Positions 1 through 8,479 of a stretch of DNA of 64,000 nucleotides are shown here, one piece after another. A program made the position numbers and the translations under genes. The stretch's first letter is position 1, and the number at the start of each line of letters is the position of its first letter. Where the stretch lies: the NCBI RefSeq assembly GCF_905220705.1, contig NZ_CAJNAT010000018.1, positions 93,323 to 157,322 of the forward strand, read 5' to 3'. The notes under the pieces are model-generated. The model had not been told where the DNA came from. It made no database searches and saw nothing but the letters and a program-made list of their open reading frames with translations. Source of the stretch: Paraburkholderia domus. Lineage in GTDB: Bacteria; Pseudomonadota; Gammaproteobacteria; Burkholderiales; Burkholderiaceae.

Positions 1-129
1 GCCCGACGTGCTGCCCGTCGAACTGGTCGCGCTGGTCGCACTCTTGGTGCTGCTGGTGCCGTTCATCGTATCGAGCAGCGTCTGCGACACGTTCGTGCCG
101 TTGCTGCCGATGGTGGTATTGGTGGTCAA
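1..129 (-). CDS. flgD: FlgD, flagellar hook-capping scaffold (N-terminal fragment)
   Basis: Only the first 43 codons lie inside the window; the gene runs off the left edge. The start is a TTG at 129, with GAGGAG placed about 8 bases upstream, and the protein begins TTNTTIGSNGTNVSQTLLDT before a Ser/Thr-rich stretch. The position directly downstream of flgB-flgC is where flgD normally sits, and FlgD caps the growing hook outside the cell. The N-terminus is poorly conserved in this family, so the call rests mainly on gene order. Confidence 0.75.
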   Translation of the reverse strand, partial: MTTNTTIGSNGTNVSQTLLDTMNGTSSTKSATSATSSTGSTSG

Positions 130-139
130 GGAATTCTCC

Positions 140-565
140 TCAGGTTCCGATCGTGAGCGTTTTCAGCATCAGTGTCTTGGCGGTGTTCAGGGTCTCGACG
201 TTGGCCTGGTACGAGCGCGAGGCCGAGATCATGTTGACCATTTCCTGCACCGGGTCGACGTTGGGCAGCGTGACGTAACCGTCCGAATTGGCTGCCGGGT
301 TGCCGGGGTCGTAGGCGGTCTTCATCGGCGTCGGGTCGTCGACCACGCCGGTGACCTGCACGCCGCCGATCTGCTGGCCAGAGCCCGTGCGGGCGCCGCC
401 GATCGGGCTGACCGCGAACACGACCTGCTTGGCCTTGTAGGGCTGGCCGTCGGGGCCGGTCGTGCTGTCCGCGTTGGCGAGATTCGACGCCGTGACGTTG
501 AGCCGCTGCGACTGCGCTGACATCGCGGAGCCTGCAACACCAAAAATGTTCATCAGGGATGGCAT
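140..565 (-). CDS. flgC: FlgC, flagellar proximal rod protein
   Basis: The product is 141 residues, the usual size for FlgC. The N-terminal helix contains the rod/hook signature SQRLNVTASNLANADS, and the C-terminal helix ends with SYQANVETLNTAKTLMLKTL, the standard paired coiled-coil ends of axial proteins. FlgC assembles in the periplasm as part of the rod after export by the flagellar type III apparatus. It follows flgB and precedes flgD in one minus-strand operon. The chosen ATG has AGGA-type spacing upstream; an internal Met5 is an alternative start. Confidence 0.97.
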   Translation of the reverse strand: MPSLMNIFGVAGSAMSAQSQRLNVTASNLANADSTTGPDGQPYKAKQVVFAVSPIGGARTGSGQQIGGVQVTGVVDDPTPMKTAYDPGNPAANSDGYVTLPNVDPVQEMVNMISASRSYQANVETLNTAKTLMLKTLTIGT

Positions 566-674
566 GTTTCCTGACCTCTCCTGCCGGTTCGACCCGGCCT
601 CAAGTTAAATCCCGTAGCGATTTGTTCCTGCGTACTGCGTGACTCTGTGCGGCGCCGGTCGTTGTGCCGGCTAT

Positions 675-1169
675 TTACGAGCCCGACTGGATTGCCGCGA
701 GCATCGTCTTGATCTGGCTCGACAACACGGTCATGCCCGATTCGAAGTGCAACGTGTTGTCCGCGAACTGCACGCGCTCCGTATCGATGTCGACCGTGTT
801 GCCGTCGAGCGCCGGTTGCAGCGGAATGCGGTATTGCAGATTGCCGTAATCGTCAGGCGTGCCGCCGGTCGGTGTCAGCGTCGCGCGGCCGGACATGTGG
901 CCCGGCGCGGTCGACACCATCGACATGCCGCTCGTCACCCCTGCGGGCTGCGTCATGGCGAGCGTCGAGTTGTTCGAGGCGCCCGTGCCCGTACTACCGC
1001 CCGTCTTCTTCAGCGCGCCGGCCAGCGACGAAGCGAAGTCGACGTCGCGCGCCTTGTACCCGGGGGTATCGGCGTTGGCGATATTCGACGACAGCAGTTC
1101 CTGCCGGTAAGCGCGCACATCGAGCGCCTGGCGGCCAAAGGCGAATTCGGCATCGAGTTTGTCCAGCAT
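675..1169 (-). CDS. flgB: FlgB, flagellar proximal rod protein
   Basis: The product is 164 residues with the rod-protein signature LLSSNIANADTPGYKARDVDF near residues 27-46 and an amphipathic C-terminal helix. FlgB is the most proximal rod subunit and is exported through the flagellar secretion channel. It is the first gene of the flgBCD operon and lies divergent from flgA, with about 230 bases between the starts holding both promoters. The ATG at 1169 is preceded by a GGAG ribosome site. The middle of the protein (residues 55-100) is Gly/Ser/Thr-rich and longer than in enteric FlgB. Confidence 0.96.
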   Translation of the reverse strand: MLDKLDAEFAFGRQALDVRAYRQELLSSNIANADTPGYKARDVDFASSLAGALKKTGGSTGTGASNNSTLAMTQPAGVTSGMSMVSTAPGHMSGRATLTPTGGTPDDYGNLQYRIPLQPALDGNTVDIDTERVQFADNTLHFESGMTVLSSQIKTMLAAIQSGS

Positions 1170-1396
1170 ATAAATCTCCGGAGAACGTTCCCGAGGCTTC
1201 CCGCTCGCACCTCGCTGAGCCTCGCGTGAGGACTGCGCCGGGCGGAAAGACCTTTTTGCATGAGGTGCATCTTATGGGCCGAACGCAAGCGGCAATCGGA
1301 CGAATAACCGGGAAAGGGGGCTTCTATTCAACGTTTGCGCAATGGGGGCGCTCACTAGAATGCAAGGCGTACCGATGCATTCGATGGAGAATCACG

Positions 1397-2923
1397 ATGG
1401 ACCAGCCCACCTTCGATCTGACGCACCGCGCGAGCCGCGCGGCGGCGCATCGCGTGGGTGCGGACGTAGTGCGGCGTACTTCGCGCGGTGCGCCCCGTCT
1501 GCTGACTCGCCTCGTCATGAGCCTGGCTGTATGGGTCGCTGGCGGCATCGTGCTGCTGCCGGCCGCCGCGCAGGCTCAGGACGCCGGCGGGCCAATCGTG
1601 ATTCCCGGTCCGGGAGAAAAGAATCCGGCCGCCCTCAACGACCTGGCGGCGCAGATGCAAGCGGCACCGGCGAGGCGCGTGGGGTCCGCGGCGAGTTTGG
1701 CCGCTGCCACCGCGCAGTCGCTGACGCCGGGACCGGCTGCGCGCGACGCCGATCAGTTCACGCGCGCCGCCAACGCAAGCGGCTCGATCGTCATTCCGGG
1801 CGCGGGCGAACCGCCTGCCGCACCGCAAATGATCCGCACCAACTTCAAGCCCGACGCGAACGGCGTCGTGACAATCCCCGCGACTGGAAGTGCCGGCCTG
1901 GCTGCGGCTGCAGCTAATCCAGCGACCGGCATGGCACGCGTCAATGGGGCGCCGGGCTCCCGTCAGGTTGTGCCGGTTGTGGTGACGCAGACGCCGTCAC
2001 TCAATGCCGGGCGGCAGGCCGCCGGCGTGCAGTCAGTCATCGCCAATGCACCGAACGGCATAGCCGCCAGCGCACCCGCTGCCGGTGGCTTCGACAGTCT
2101 TGCATCGCGCGGTGAGCCGCCCCAGTTGGGCGCGAACGGCAAGCCTGTCGTGACCACGGCGGCCGCTGCCCCGACACCCGCACCGATGCCGACCCCGCCC
2201 GCCACCATCGCCCGCACGCCCTCGATGCGCCAGGTGGCGCCGGCTGTCGCGCAGCAGAATCTGCAACCCGCAGCGGTGGCGCAACCCGTGCCGCCGGCCG
2301 GCCAGCAAGACGCCGAGGCGATTCGCACTGCCGCGCTCGCCTTCTTGCAGCAGCAATCGGCCGGCTTGCCCGGCAAGGTCGATATCACCGTGTCGCCCGC
2401 CTTCCCGCGTGGCCTCGCGGCCTGCACGACGCTGGAACCCTTCATGCCAAGCGGCGCGCGCCTGTGGGGCCGCATGACCGTCGGCGTGCGCTGCGCCGGC
2501 GAACGGCCGTGGACTATTTATCTGCAAGCGCGCATTTCGTTGCGCGCCACCTACTATCTGGCCGCCCGCGCGATGGCGCCGGGCGAAGTGCTCACCGCCG
2601 CCGACCTCGTTGCGCGCGACGGCGACCTGACCGGTCTGCCGCAGGCGATCGTCACGGACCCGTCGCAGGCAGTCGGCTCGGTATCGCTCGTGCGCATCGC
2701 CGGCGGCATGCCGCTGCGCCGCGACATGCTGAAAAGCGCGTCGGCGGTGTCGATCGGGCAAACGGTGCGGGTCGTCGCGGCCGGCGAGGGTTTCGCGATT
2801 TCGGCGGAAGGCAGCGCGATGAACAATGCCTCGCCAGGCCAGCAAGTCCGGGTAAAGACGGCCAACGGCCAGATCATCTCCGGCATCGTCAAGGATGGTT
2901 CGACGGTGGAGATCCAGCTGTGA
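1397..2923 (+). CDS. flgA: FlgA, P-ring assembly chaperone with long N-terminal extension
   Basis: The C-terminal part, from about residue 290 of 508, is a ChapFlgA/SAF region with RATYYLAARAMAPGEVLTAADL and a conserved end (GQQVRVKTANGQIISGIVKD). FlgA is periplasmic and assists FlgI ring formation. A signal-peptide-like segment ends at LLPAAAQAQ around residue 61. Enteric FlgA is about 220 residues, so this protein carries some 200 extra residues rich in Ala/Pro, with the motif IVIPGxGE appearing twice and a weaker third copy (VVTIPATGS). The start is the ATG at 1397; Met41 at 1517 would also keep the signal peptide. Confidence 0.9.
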   Translation: MDQPTFDLTHRASRAAAHRVGADVVRRTSRGAPRLLTRLVMSLAVWVAGGIVLLPAAAQAQDAGGPIVIPGPGEKNPAALNDLAAQMQAAPARRVGSAASLAAATAQSLTPGPAARDADQFTRAANASGSIVIPGAGEPPAAPQMIRTNFKPDANGVVTIPATGSAGLAAAAANPATGMARVNGAPGSRQVVPVVVTQTPSLNAGRQAAGVQSVIANAPNGIAASAPAAGGFDSLASRGEPPQLGANGKPVVTTAAAAPTPAPMPTPPATIARTPSMRQVAPAVAQQNLQPAAVAQPVPPAGQQDAEAIRTAALAFLQQQSAGLPGKVDITVSPAFPRGLAACTTLEPFMPSGARLWGRMTVGVRCAGERPWTIYLQARISLRATYYLAARAMAPGEVLTAADLVARDGDLTGLPQAIVTDPSQAVGSVSLVRIAGGMPLRRDMLKSASAVSIGQTVRVVAAGEGFAISAEGSAMNNASPGQQVRVKTANGQIISGIVKDGSTVEIQL

Positions 2924-3053
2924 AGCGGGGCGGCCGCAAGCCCGGCAGCCTGCGCGCCGATGCGGCTTCAGGCGCTGTGGATATAGCGGCCATAGAGCCC
3001 GTCGCGGGGTCAAATCGACTTGTAAGGAAAGGTAACGCCCGGAGCGATTGCGC

Positions 3054-3081
3054 TAAAGTTTTGATCACGGGTTGCCGTTAT
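3054..3081 (+). promoter_or_regulatory. Sigma-28 (FliA) promoter of flgMN
   Basis: TAAAGTTT at 3054-3061 and GCCGTTAT at 3074-3081 are separated by 12 bases, close to the FliA consensus TAAAGTTT-N11-GCCGATAA. The predicted transcript start lies about 20 bases before the flgM GTG. This would place the anti-sigma factor under its own target sigma, the usual feedback loop. Confidence 0.75.
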
Positions 3082-3109
3082 CAGAATCAAATCGTTCAGG
3101 AAGCCAATC

Positions 3110-3469
3110 GTGAAAGTCGATTCCACAACCAATTCGAATCTGCCGACGTTGAAAGACGCCCTGTCCCGCTCGCAGCAAAGCGACGCGGCGACCGCGAACA
3201 GCAATGCGCAGAGTGCGGGCACGAACTCGCCGACCACCACCAGCGGTTCGAGCTCGGGCGACGCCAGCGTCAGCCTGTCGGGTCTGTCGCAGCATCTGCG
3301 CAGCCTCGCGGCGTCCGGTTCGGCCGATATCGACACGGCGCATGTGGAGTCGATCAAGGCAGCCATCAAAGACGGCTCGCTGACGATCGATTCGAGCAAG
3401 ATCGCCGACGGCGTGCTGAACACCGCACGCGAACTGTTGCAAAGCAAAACCTCGTCGACCGGCAACTAA
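3110..3469 (+). CDS. flgM: FlgM, anti-sigma-28 factor
   Basis: The 119-residue product is polar and Ser/Thr-rich in its first half, as expected for the unfolded N-terminus of FlgM. It ends with the sigma-binding helices (IDTAHVESIKAAIKDGSLTI, SSKIADGVLNTARELL). FlgM binds FliA in the cytoplasm and is exported once the hook is complete, which frees FliA. Start is GTG at 3110, with AGGA 8-9 bases upstream. It lies between flgA and flgN, and the sigma-28-like promoter just upstream fits autogenous control. It is about 20 residues longer than enteric FlgM. Confidence 0.93.
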   Translation: MKVDSTTNSNLPTLKDALSRSQQSDAATANSNAQSAGTNSPTTTSGSSSGDASVSLSGLSQHLRSLAASGSADIDTAHVESIKAAIKDGSLTIDSSKIADGVLNTARELLQSKTSSTGN

Positions 3470-3563
3470 TCGACGCATCGAAGTACGGTGAATTGCCGGG
3501 CGGCATTCGACAAACCCGGCTCGCAGATCATGTGCGAGCCGCCGTGTTCAGCGAGTTGTTGAG

Positions 3564-4010
3564 ATGAAAGACGCCCTGCTTGCCACCCTCATCGAAGAAT
3601 ATTCGGCCGTCGAGGCTTTTGCCTCGATTCTGACGCTCGAGACCAAGGCACTGACCGCCTTGTCGCCGCTGGAACTGCTGCCGCCGATCGTCGAGAAGAA
3701 AACCGAACTGATCGGCGTGCTCGCCAAGCTCGAGACCACCCGCGATACGCTGCTTGCGGAAATGGGTTTGCCGGCCGGCTGGCCCGGCATGGAGCTCGCG
3801 GCCAGCGCGGATGCGCGGATCGCCGGGCAATGGTCGCTACTGCAAAAGGCCGCCGAACGGGCGCGGCGCTTCAATACGAGTAACGGTGAATTGATCCGCG
3901 TGCGGATGGACTACAACCAGCGAGCACTGACGGCGCTACAAGTGGCCGTCCCGCAGAAAGCCGGCTTCTACGGACCGGATGGCCGGATTCCCGCGCGTCC
4001 GGCCGCTTGA
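3564..4010 (+). CDS. flgN: FlgN, export chaperone for hook-associated proteins
   Basis: The 148-residue product is almost entirely helical, with the family pattern of an acidic N-terminal helix (LLATLIEEYSAVEAFASILT) and a C-terminal helix ending near YNQRALTALQVA followed by FYGPDGR. FlgN is a cytoplasmic chaperone that delivers FlgK and FlgL to the export gate. It follows flgM after 94 bases, and a strong terminator stands 60 bases beyond its stop, so flgMN is a two-gene unit. Confidence 0.92.
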   Translation: MKDALLATLIEEYSAVEAFASILTLETKALTALSPLELLPPIVEKKTELIGVLAKLETTRDTLLAEMGLPAGWPGMELAASADARIAGQWSLLQKAAERARRFNTSNGELIRVRMDYNQRALTALQVAVPQKAGFYGPDGRIPARPAA

Positions 4011-4068
4011 AGATTTCGCTGGAACGGCGCGTTTCACGCGCTGACGCGGTTGAGTAAATTGCATTGAA

Positions 4069-4099
4069 CAAAAGGGCTCGTCTTTGACGAGCCCTTTTG
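4069..4099 (+). terminator. Rho-independent terminator after flgMN
   Basis: A 14-bp perfect stem (arms CAAAAGGGCTCGTC and GACGAGCCCTTTTG) closes a TTT loop and is followed by TTTT. It lies about 60 bases after the flgN stop. The A-rich left arm means it could also work on the opposite strand. Confidence 0.85.
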
Positions 4100-4317
4100 T
4101 TTTCCCCTCCCACACAGGGTACCTACGCCCTCCTCCTGCGCGCGTTGGCCATCCGGCCAGGTAGCGCGGAATCCTTCGTCACGTTGAAATCACAGGCTCC
4201 CCCACTGAGGTTACCCGCCGTCACGCGCAGCTTTTCCACGCTGCTTCCGACGGGCCAAGCGGAACGTTACCCACTAGCGAGGTTGTGTAATCGTGTGTAT
4301 GATCCGAGGAGTGCAAT
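4100..4317 (+). other. Intergenic region with hicAB promoter
   Basis: No gene is supported here. The last 15 bases hold GAGGAG just before the hicA ATG. No clear -35/-10 pair could be chosen by eye, and no operator was identified, although HicB proteins usually bind near their own promoter. Confidence 0.4.
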
Positions 4318-4500
4318 ATGAACAGTGCCGAGGTCGTCAAGCTGATTCAAGCCGCTGGTTGGCGGTTGATTCGCACATCGGGCAGTCACCATCAATTCCG
4401 GCACGCGGTAAAAGCCGGGCTCGTGACCATCCCGCATCCGAAGAAAGATCTTCCACCCGGCACACTGAACAGCATCTTGAAACAGGCGGGCCTGAAATGA
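4318..4500 (+). CDS. hicA: HicA, mRNA interferase toxin
   Basis: The 60-residue product has the HicA double-stranded-RNA-binding-like fold signature: GWRLIRTSGSHHQFRHA with the conserved histidine pair, then LVTIPHPKKDLPPGTLNSIL. HicA cleaves mRNA and is neutralised by HicB. The stop overlaps the hicB ATG (ATGA), so the two are translationally coupled, toxin first. The start has a strong GAGGAG ribosome site. It sits between flagellar genes but has no role in motility that can be read from sequence. Confidence 0.95.
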   Translation: MNSAEVVKLIQAAGWRLIRTSGSHHQFRHAVKAGLVTIPHPKKDLPPGTLNSILKQAGLK

Positions 4501-4907
4501 AAAACCTGATTTTCCCGATCGCGATCGAGCCTGGTGACACGCATCTGGCGTTCGGCGTGGTCGTTCCCGACCTTCCGGGTTGTCATTCGGCGGGTGATTC
4601 GCTGGAAGAAGCCTATACGAACGCGAAGGAAGCGATCGAGGCGCATCTGGATACGCTGCTCGACGAAGGCTTGCCGATCCCCGAACGGCTGACGCTAGAT
4701 GAGCATCGGCGCAATCCGGACTACGCGGGTTTTACGTGGGGTTTCGTGACAACGCGGAATATTCCGGCGTTGAAGAAAGCGGTGCGCATCAATATCTCGC
4801 TGCCCGAGACGCTGGTTCACGATATCGACGCTTACACACAGGCGCGCGGCATGTCGCGTTCGGCGTTTCTCGCGCTGGCCGCCGAGCATGAAATGGCGAA
4901 TGCATGA
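4497..4907 (+). CDS. hicB: HicB, antitoxin with ribbon-helix-helix tail
   Basis: The 136-residue product starts at the ATG overlapping the hicA stop. Residues 1-70 form the HicB partial RNase H-like domain (FGVVVPDLPGCHSAGDSLEE, AKEAIEAHLDTLLDEGLPIP). Residues 95-130 resemble a ribbon-helix-helix DNA-binding domain (VRINISLPETLVHDIDAYTQ), which would let HicB repress its own operon. Middle residues FTWGFVTT are less typical. The gene converges on fliA, with about 50 bases between the stops. Confidence 0.94.
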   Translation: MKNLIFPIAIEPGDTHLAFGVVVPDLPGCHSAGDSLEEAYTNAKEAIEAHLDTLLDEGLPIPERLTLDEHRRNPDYAGFTWGFVTTRNIPALKKAVRINISLPETLVHDIDAYTQARGMSRSAFLALAAEHEMANA

Positions 4908-4958
4908 GCAAAGGCGGACGTTTCGCGCACCGCCGCTCGAACATCAATCCACCAAAGC

Positions 4959-5693
4959 TTAAGTCGCCTCGGCGTTCGCCCAGGCCATCTCGCGCAGACG
5001 CGTGCGCAAGCGCGCCACGGCCTGGCTGTGCAGCTGGCACACCCGCGACTCGCTGACCTCCATGACCGCGCCGATTTCGCGCAGGTTCATGCCGCGTTCG
5101 TAGTACAGCGACATCAGCAGCTTCTCGCGCTCCGGCAGGCGGTCGATCGCCTCGACTAGCGCCGAGCGCAAGCTGTCGTCCAGCAGCGCCGACAGCGGGT
5201 CCGAATGATCGACGCAGTAACGGTCGAGAAACGGCTCGTCGTCCGCGGAACGGTCAAAGTCTTCGTAATAGATCAGCTGACTGCCGTGCAGGTCCTGGAG
5301 CATCGACTGATACTCGTCGAGCGGCATCTGCAGATGCTCGGCGATCTCCGTTTCGCTCGCCGAGCGGCCCAGATTCTGTTCAACCTTGTGCACGGCAGAT
5401 TCGACTTCACGCGAAGTGCGCCGCAAACTGCGCGGCAGCCAATCGTTGCTGCGCAACTCGTCAAGCATTGCGCCGCGAATCCGCTGGCTGGCATAGGTCT
5501 CGAACTGCGCGCCCTGGTCTTCCTTGTAGCGGCTCGCCGCGTCCAGCAGTCCGATCATGCCGGCCTGGATCAGGTCGTCGAGATCGACACTCGCCGGCAT
5601 CTTGGCAACGAGCTGCAAGCCGAGGCGACGCACCAGAGGCGCGTACTTCGTCAGAACTTCGGCTTGGGAAATCTTTCCCTGAGCGTTATACAT
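4959..5693 (-). CDS. fliA: FliA, flagellar sigma factor 28
   Basis: The 244-residue product has sigma-70-family region 2 (DDLIQAGMIGLLDAASRYKE, FETYASQRIRGAMLDELRS), region 3 and region 4 (LPEREKLLMSLYYERGMNLR, then SRVCQLHSQAVARLRTRL). It directs RNA polymerase to late flagellar genes; FlgM inhibits it. It is the last gene of flhF-flhG-fliA, 28 bases after flhG. An in-frame extension upstream overlaps flhG and was not used; the ATG at 5693 begins MYNAQGK, typical for Burkholderiales FliA. Confidence 0.96.
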   Translation of the reverse strand: MYNAQGKISQAEVLTKYAPLVRRLGLQLVAKMPASVDLDDLIQAGMIGLLDAASRYKEDQGAQFETYASQRIRGAMLDELRSNDWLPRSLRRTSREVESAVHKVEQNLGRSASETEIAEHLQMPLDEYQSMLQDLHGSQLIYYEDFDRSADDEPFLDRYCVDHSDPLSALLDDSLRSALVEAIDRLPEREKLLMSLYYERGMNLREIGAVMEVSESRVCQLHSQAVARLRTRLREMAWANAEAT

Positions 5694-5721
5694 CGTGCTC
5701 CCCTTGTCCCTGTGCCGCCTC

Positions 5722-6591
5722 TCAGGCGTGCTGCACGGACGGTTGGTCGGCGTGTTGCGCCGCTGTAACTGTCGCAGGCGCCATCCAGGGCGTTTGCGAC
5801 GACATCGCTGGCCGCATCGGCCAGTACTGCAATTCGGCGGCGAGGTGCCGGAAGTCGCGCGCTGCCGGTGTCGATGGGAAGGCATCGACGACACAACGCG
5901 ACAACTCCAGGGCTCGCGCCATCCGCGCATCGGCGGCAATGCAACCGGCGTCTTCCAGTGCCACCGTCAGGTAGCGTCCGGCCACACCGGCCAGATTGAC
6001 GAATGCGGTATGCGCGTCGTCCACGCTCTGCACGTGATTCACCAGCACGCGAAACTGCGCGGTAGCGTGTGCGTAGTGCAGACGCTTCATGCACGCGTAC
6101 GCCTCGGTGATCGCTTGCGCGGCAACCCTTGTCACGATCATCACGTCGTGCGCCTGCATCGCGAGGGGCGAGAGGTGACCTTGCGGGTCGAGTTGCGCAT
6201 CGATCAGCACGATGTCGGCGGAGCCGCGCAACACCACGCCAAACTGCTCAGCCGTGTGGCCTTCGCGGTGGTGGCGCGAGGCGGCCAGCACGGAGAAGCC
6301 GAGCGCATGGCGCGCGGCGGCATCGTCGAGCGTCATCTCGCCGCGCATCACCGCCGCAAAATTGCCTGCGCCGCGCACGCCGCCAAGCGTCGCGCTCACC
6401 GATTTCTCGCCAAGACACTCGTCGATCACGAGTACGTCCTTGCCCTGTTGCGCAAGCGCCGCAGCGAGGTTCACCACCGTCGTCGTACAGCCCACGCCGG
6501 CCGAGCCGCCCATCACCGCAAGCACGCGCGAGCCGCTTCTCGCCAACAGGCGCCGCAGTCCTTCTGCCTGGTCGGAGATGAGCTTATCCAA
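5722..6591 (-). CDS. flhG: FlhG/FleN-type MinD-like regulator of flagellar number
   Basis: The 289-residue product belongs to the MinD/ParA ATPase superfamily and starts within the 3' end of flhF (8-base overlap), the standard flhF-flhG arrangement. FlhG controls flagellar number and placement together with FlhF. The P-loop is altered: GGSAGVGCTTTVVNL has Cys where the P-loop lysine is expected and no signature lysine before it. Switch-like segments (VLVIDECLGE, DIVLIDAQLDPQGHLSPLAM) remain. ATP hydrolysis may therefore be weak or absent. Confidence 0.85.
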   Translation of the reverse strand: MDKLISDQAEGLRRLLARSGSRVLAVMGGSAGVGCTTTVVNLAAALAQQGKDVLVIDECLGEKSVSATLGGVRGAGNFAAVMRGEMTLDDAAARHALGFSVLAASRHHREGHTAEQFGVVLRGSADIVLIDAQLDPQGHLSPLAMQAHDVMIVTRVAAQAITEAYACMKRLHYAHATAQFRVLVNHVQSVDDAHTAFVNLAGVAGRYLTVALEDAGCIAADARMARALELSRCVVDAFPSTPAARDFRHLAAELQYWPMRPAMSSQTPWMAPATVTAAQHADQPSVQHA

Positions 6592-8479
6592 AGCGGACCT
6601 CGTGCAGTTCGGCCGTCGAACGCGCGGACAACGCGGACAGCAGCCCCGGAATGTCGTCGTCGTGCGGCACGAACGGGGAGTTGTCGCGCGGAATGCAGAA
6701 CGTGCTCTTGATCAGGAATTTCTTCGTCGCGACGTACAGGTTTTCCGGCACCTTCTGACCCGTCGACACGTAGTGCACCGGCAGCTTGTAGCGGATCACC
6801 GTATCGAGCACGCCGCCCAGATTGGTGGCTTCGTCGAGCTTGGTCAGGATGCAGCCGGCGAGCGGCTGCTGATCCGGCGCGCGCTGATAGGCCTGCACGA
6901 CTTCGTTCAAGGTGTCGCCGTGGCTCGTCGCGTTGAGCAGCAACAGACGCTGCACCGGCAGTCCGGCGCGGCACAGCATCGCGATCTGGTCGGACACCAG
7001 GCGGTCGCGCTGGCTCATGCCGATCGTGTCGATCAGCACGATGTGCTTGTTGCGTAACTCGGAGAGCGCGAGCTGCAGATCGGCGCCGTCCTTCACCGCG
7101 TGAACCGACACGCCGAGAATCTTGCCGAAGATGCGCAGTTGTTCGTGGCCGCCGATCCGGTAGCTGTCGGTCGTGAGGAGCGCCACCTTGCTGGCGCCGA
7201 AGCGCATCACGCAGCGCGCGGCGAGCTTGGCGGTGGTCGTGGTCTTGCCGACGCCCGTCGGGCCCATCAGCGCGAACACGCCGCCGCGCTCCATCAGCGC
7301 GTCTTCGTCTTCCATCACCGGCAGGTTCGATTCGAGCACTGAACGCACCCACGCCATGCCGCCTTCCATGTTGTCGACGTCGTCGGGCAGGTTGTCGACC
7401 ATCATCTGCACGAGTTGCGCGGAGAAACCGGCGGCGAACAGATGCTTGGTGAGTGCGGCGCGCGTCGGGCTGCGGCGCTGGCGATCGCCCCACAACAGGC
7501 CGGCGAAGTGTTCTTCCATCATCCCGCGCATTGACGACAGCTCGCTCATCACGGTGTCGTTGACCACCTGCTCCATACGCGCCTTGATCGCTTCGGCGAC
7601 CGAGGCGGGCGTGCGGGCGTCGTCGCCGGTAGGCAGCGGCGGGGCAACTTTCTGGGCGGCGCGGCGCGCGGCGACTTGCGCGGCTTCACGAGCCCACTCG
7701 GGCGTATCGGTGACTGGCGGCACGGCCGGTTGTGCGGTCGGCTCGACCGCGGCGCCGAGGCCCTTGGCCATTGCGGCAGCGGGTGTCATCGCTGCGGGGC
7801 GCGCACTGTACGCGCCTTGTTCCTGCTGTTCGGCCGCGATACGGCGAGCGTGGTCGATCAGCCAGGGATTCGATTCGGCCATCGTGCGCGGCGCATCGAC
7901 TGCAGGCGTGGCGGGCGCTGCCGGCATGCCGGCGGCTTTGAGCAGATCGGCGCGGATGTCGTCGGTGAGACGCGTCGCCGCAGCGCGGGCGCTGGGTTGC
8001 TCGATGCTGATCGGTTGCGACGGCGATGCCGCGGCAGGTGTGGCCAGCGCTGCTTTGGAGGCGTTCGGCAGCGCGGCCTTCGGCGCGGCGGGGACGGCGG
8101 ACTTCGCGGCTGAGCCTGAAGCAGCGCCGGCGGCGTTCGACGTCATGTTCTCGGCTCCTGCTTCCGGGCTTGCGCCGAACACGGACGAGAACACATCGGG
8201 CATGCCGCTCGCATACGGATTCGCTTGCATCGTCGGATTGGCGCGGGCGGGCTGTTGTCCGGCCAAGGCGTTCATCGGTGCGGCCAGCGGTGCGCCTGCT
8301 CTACCGCGCGGCGCTTTCGGCGTGATGGCGGCGAGGTCGCTGTCGGCTAGTGCGACGATCTCGACGCTGCCGTCGTCCATCGTCTGATTGGACAAAACGA
8401 CGGCATCCGGGCCCAAAGCTTCGCGCACGAGACGCAGAGCATCGCGACTGGTAGCACCGACAAATTTACGAATGTTCAA
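6584..8479 (-). CDS. flhF: FlhF, SRP-type GTPase for flagellar placement
   Basis: The 631-residue product has an N-terminal B domain beginning MNIRKFVGATSRDALRLVRE, a long Ala/Pro-rich linker (about residues 55-280), an N domain and a C-terminal SRP-type G domain. The G1 loop GPTGVGKTTTTAKLA lies near residue 405, and VLIDTIGMSQRD and ILTKLDEATNLGG supply further G motifs. FlhF recruits early flagellar components to the membrane. It heads the flhF-flhG-fliA unit and is separated from flhA by a terminator, so it probably has its own promoter. The linker makes it longer than the roughly 430-residue Vibrio and Pseudomonas proteins. Confidence 0.95.
   Translation of the reverse strand: MNIRKFVGATSRDALRLVREALGPDAVVLSNQTMDDGSVEIVALADSDLAAITPKAPRGRAGAPLAAPMNALAGQQPARANPTMQANPYASGMPDVFSSVFGASPEAGAENMTSNAAGAASGSAAKSAVPAAPKAALPNASKAALATPAAASPSQPISIEQPSARAAATRLTDDIRADLLKAAGMPAAPATPAVDAPRTMAESNPWLIDHARRIAAEQQEQGAYSARPAAMTPAAAMAKGLGAAVEPTAQPAVPPVTDTPEWAREAAQVAARRAAQKVAPPLPTGDDARTPASVAEAIKARMEQVVNDTVMSELSSMRGMMEEHFAGLLWGDRQRRSPTRAALTKHLFAAGFSAQLVQMMVDNLPDDVDNMEGGMAWVRSVLESNLPVMEDEDALMERGGVFALMGPTGVGKTTTTAKLAARCVMRFGASKVALLTTDSYRIGGHEQLRIFGKILGVSVHAVKDGADLQLALSELRNKHIVLIDTIGMSQRDRLVSDQIAMLCRAGLPVQRLLLLNATSHGDTLNEVVQAYQRAPDQQPLAGCILTKLDEATNLGGVLDTVIRYKLPVHYVSTGQKVPENLYVATKKFLIKSTFCIPRDNSPFVPHDDDIPGLLSALSARSTAELHEVRFG

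Noticed and set aside
872..1396. An upstream extension of the flgA frame
   Set aside because: It overlaps flgB on the other strand and would place about 175 Arg-rich residues ahead of the signal peptide.
5694..5939. N-terminal extension of FliA
   Set aside because: It lies inside flhG and encodes Arg/Pro-rich sequence unlike sigma factors.
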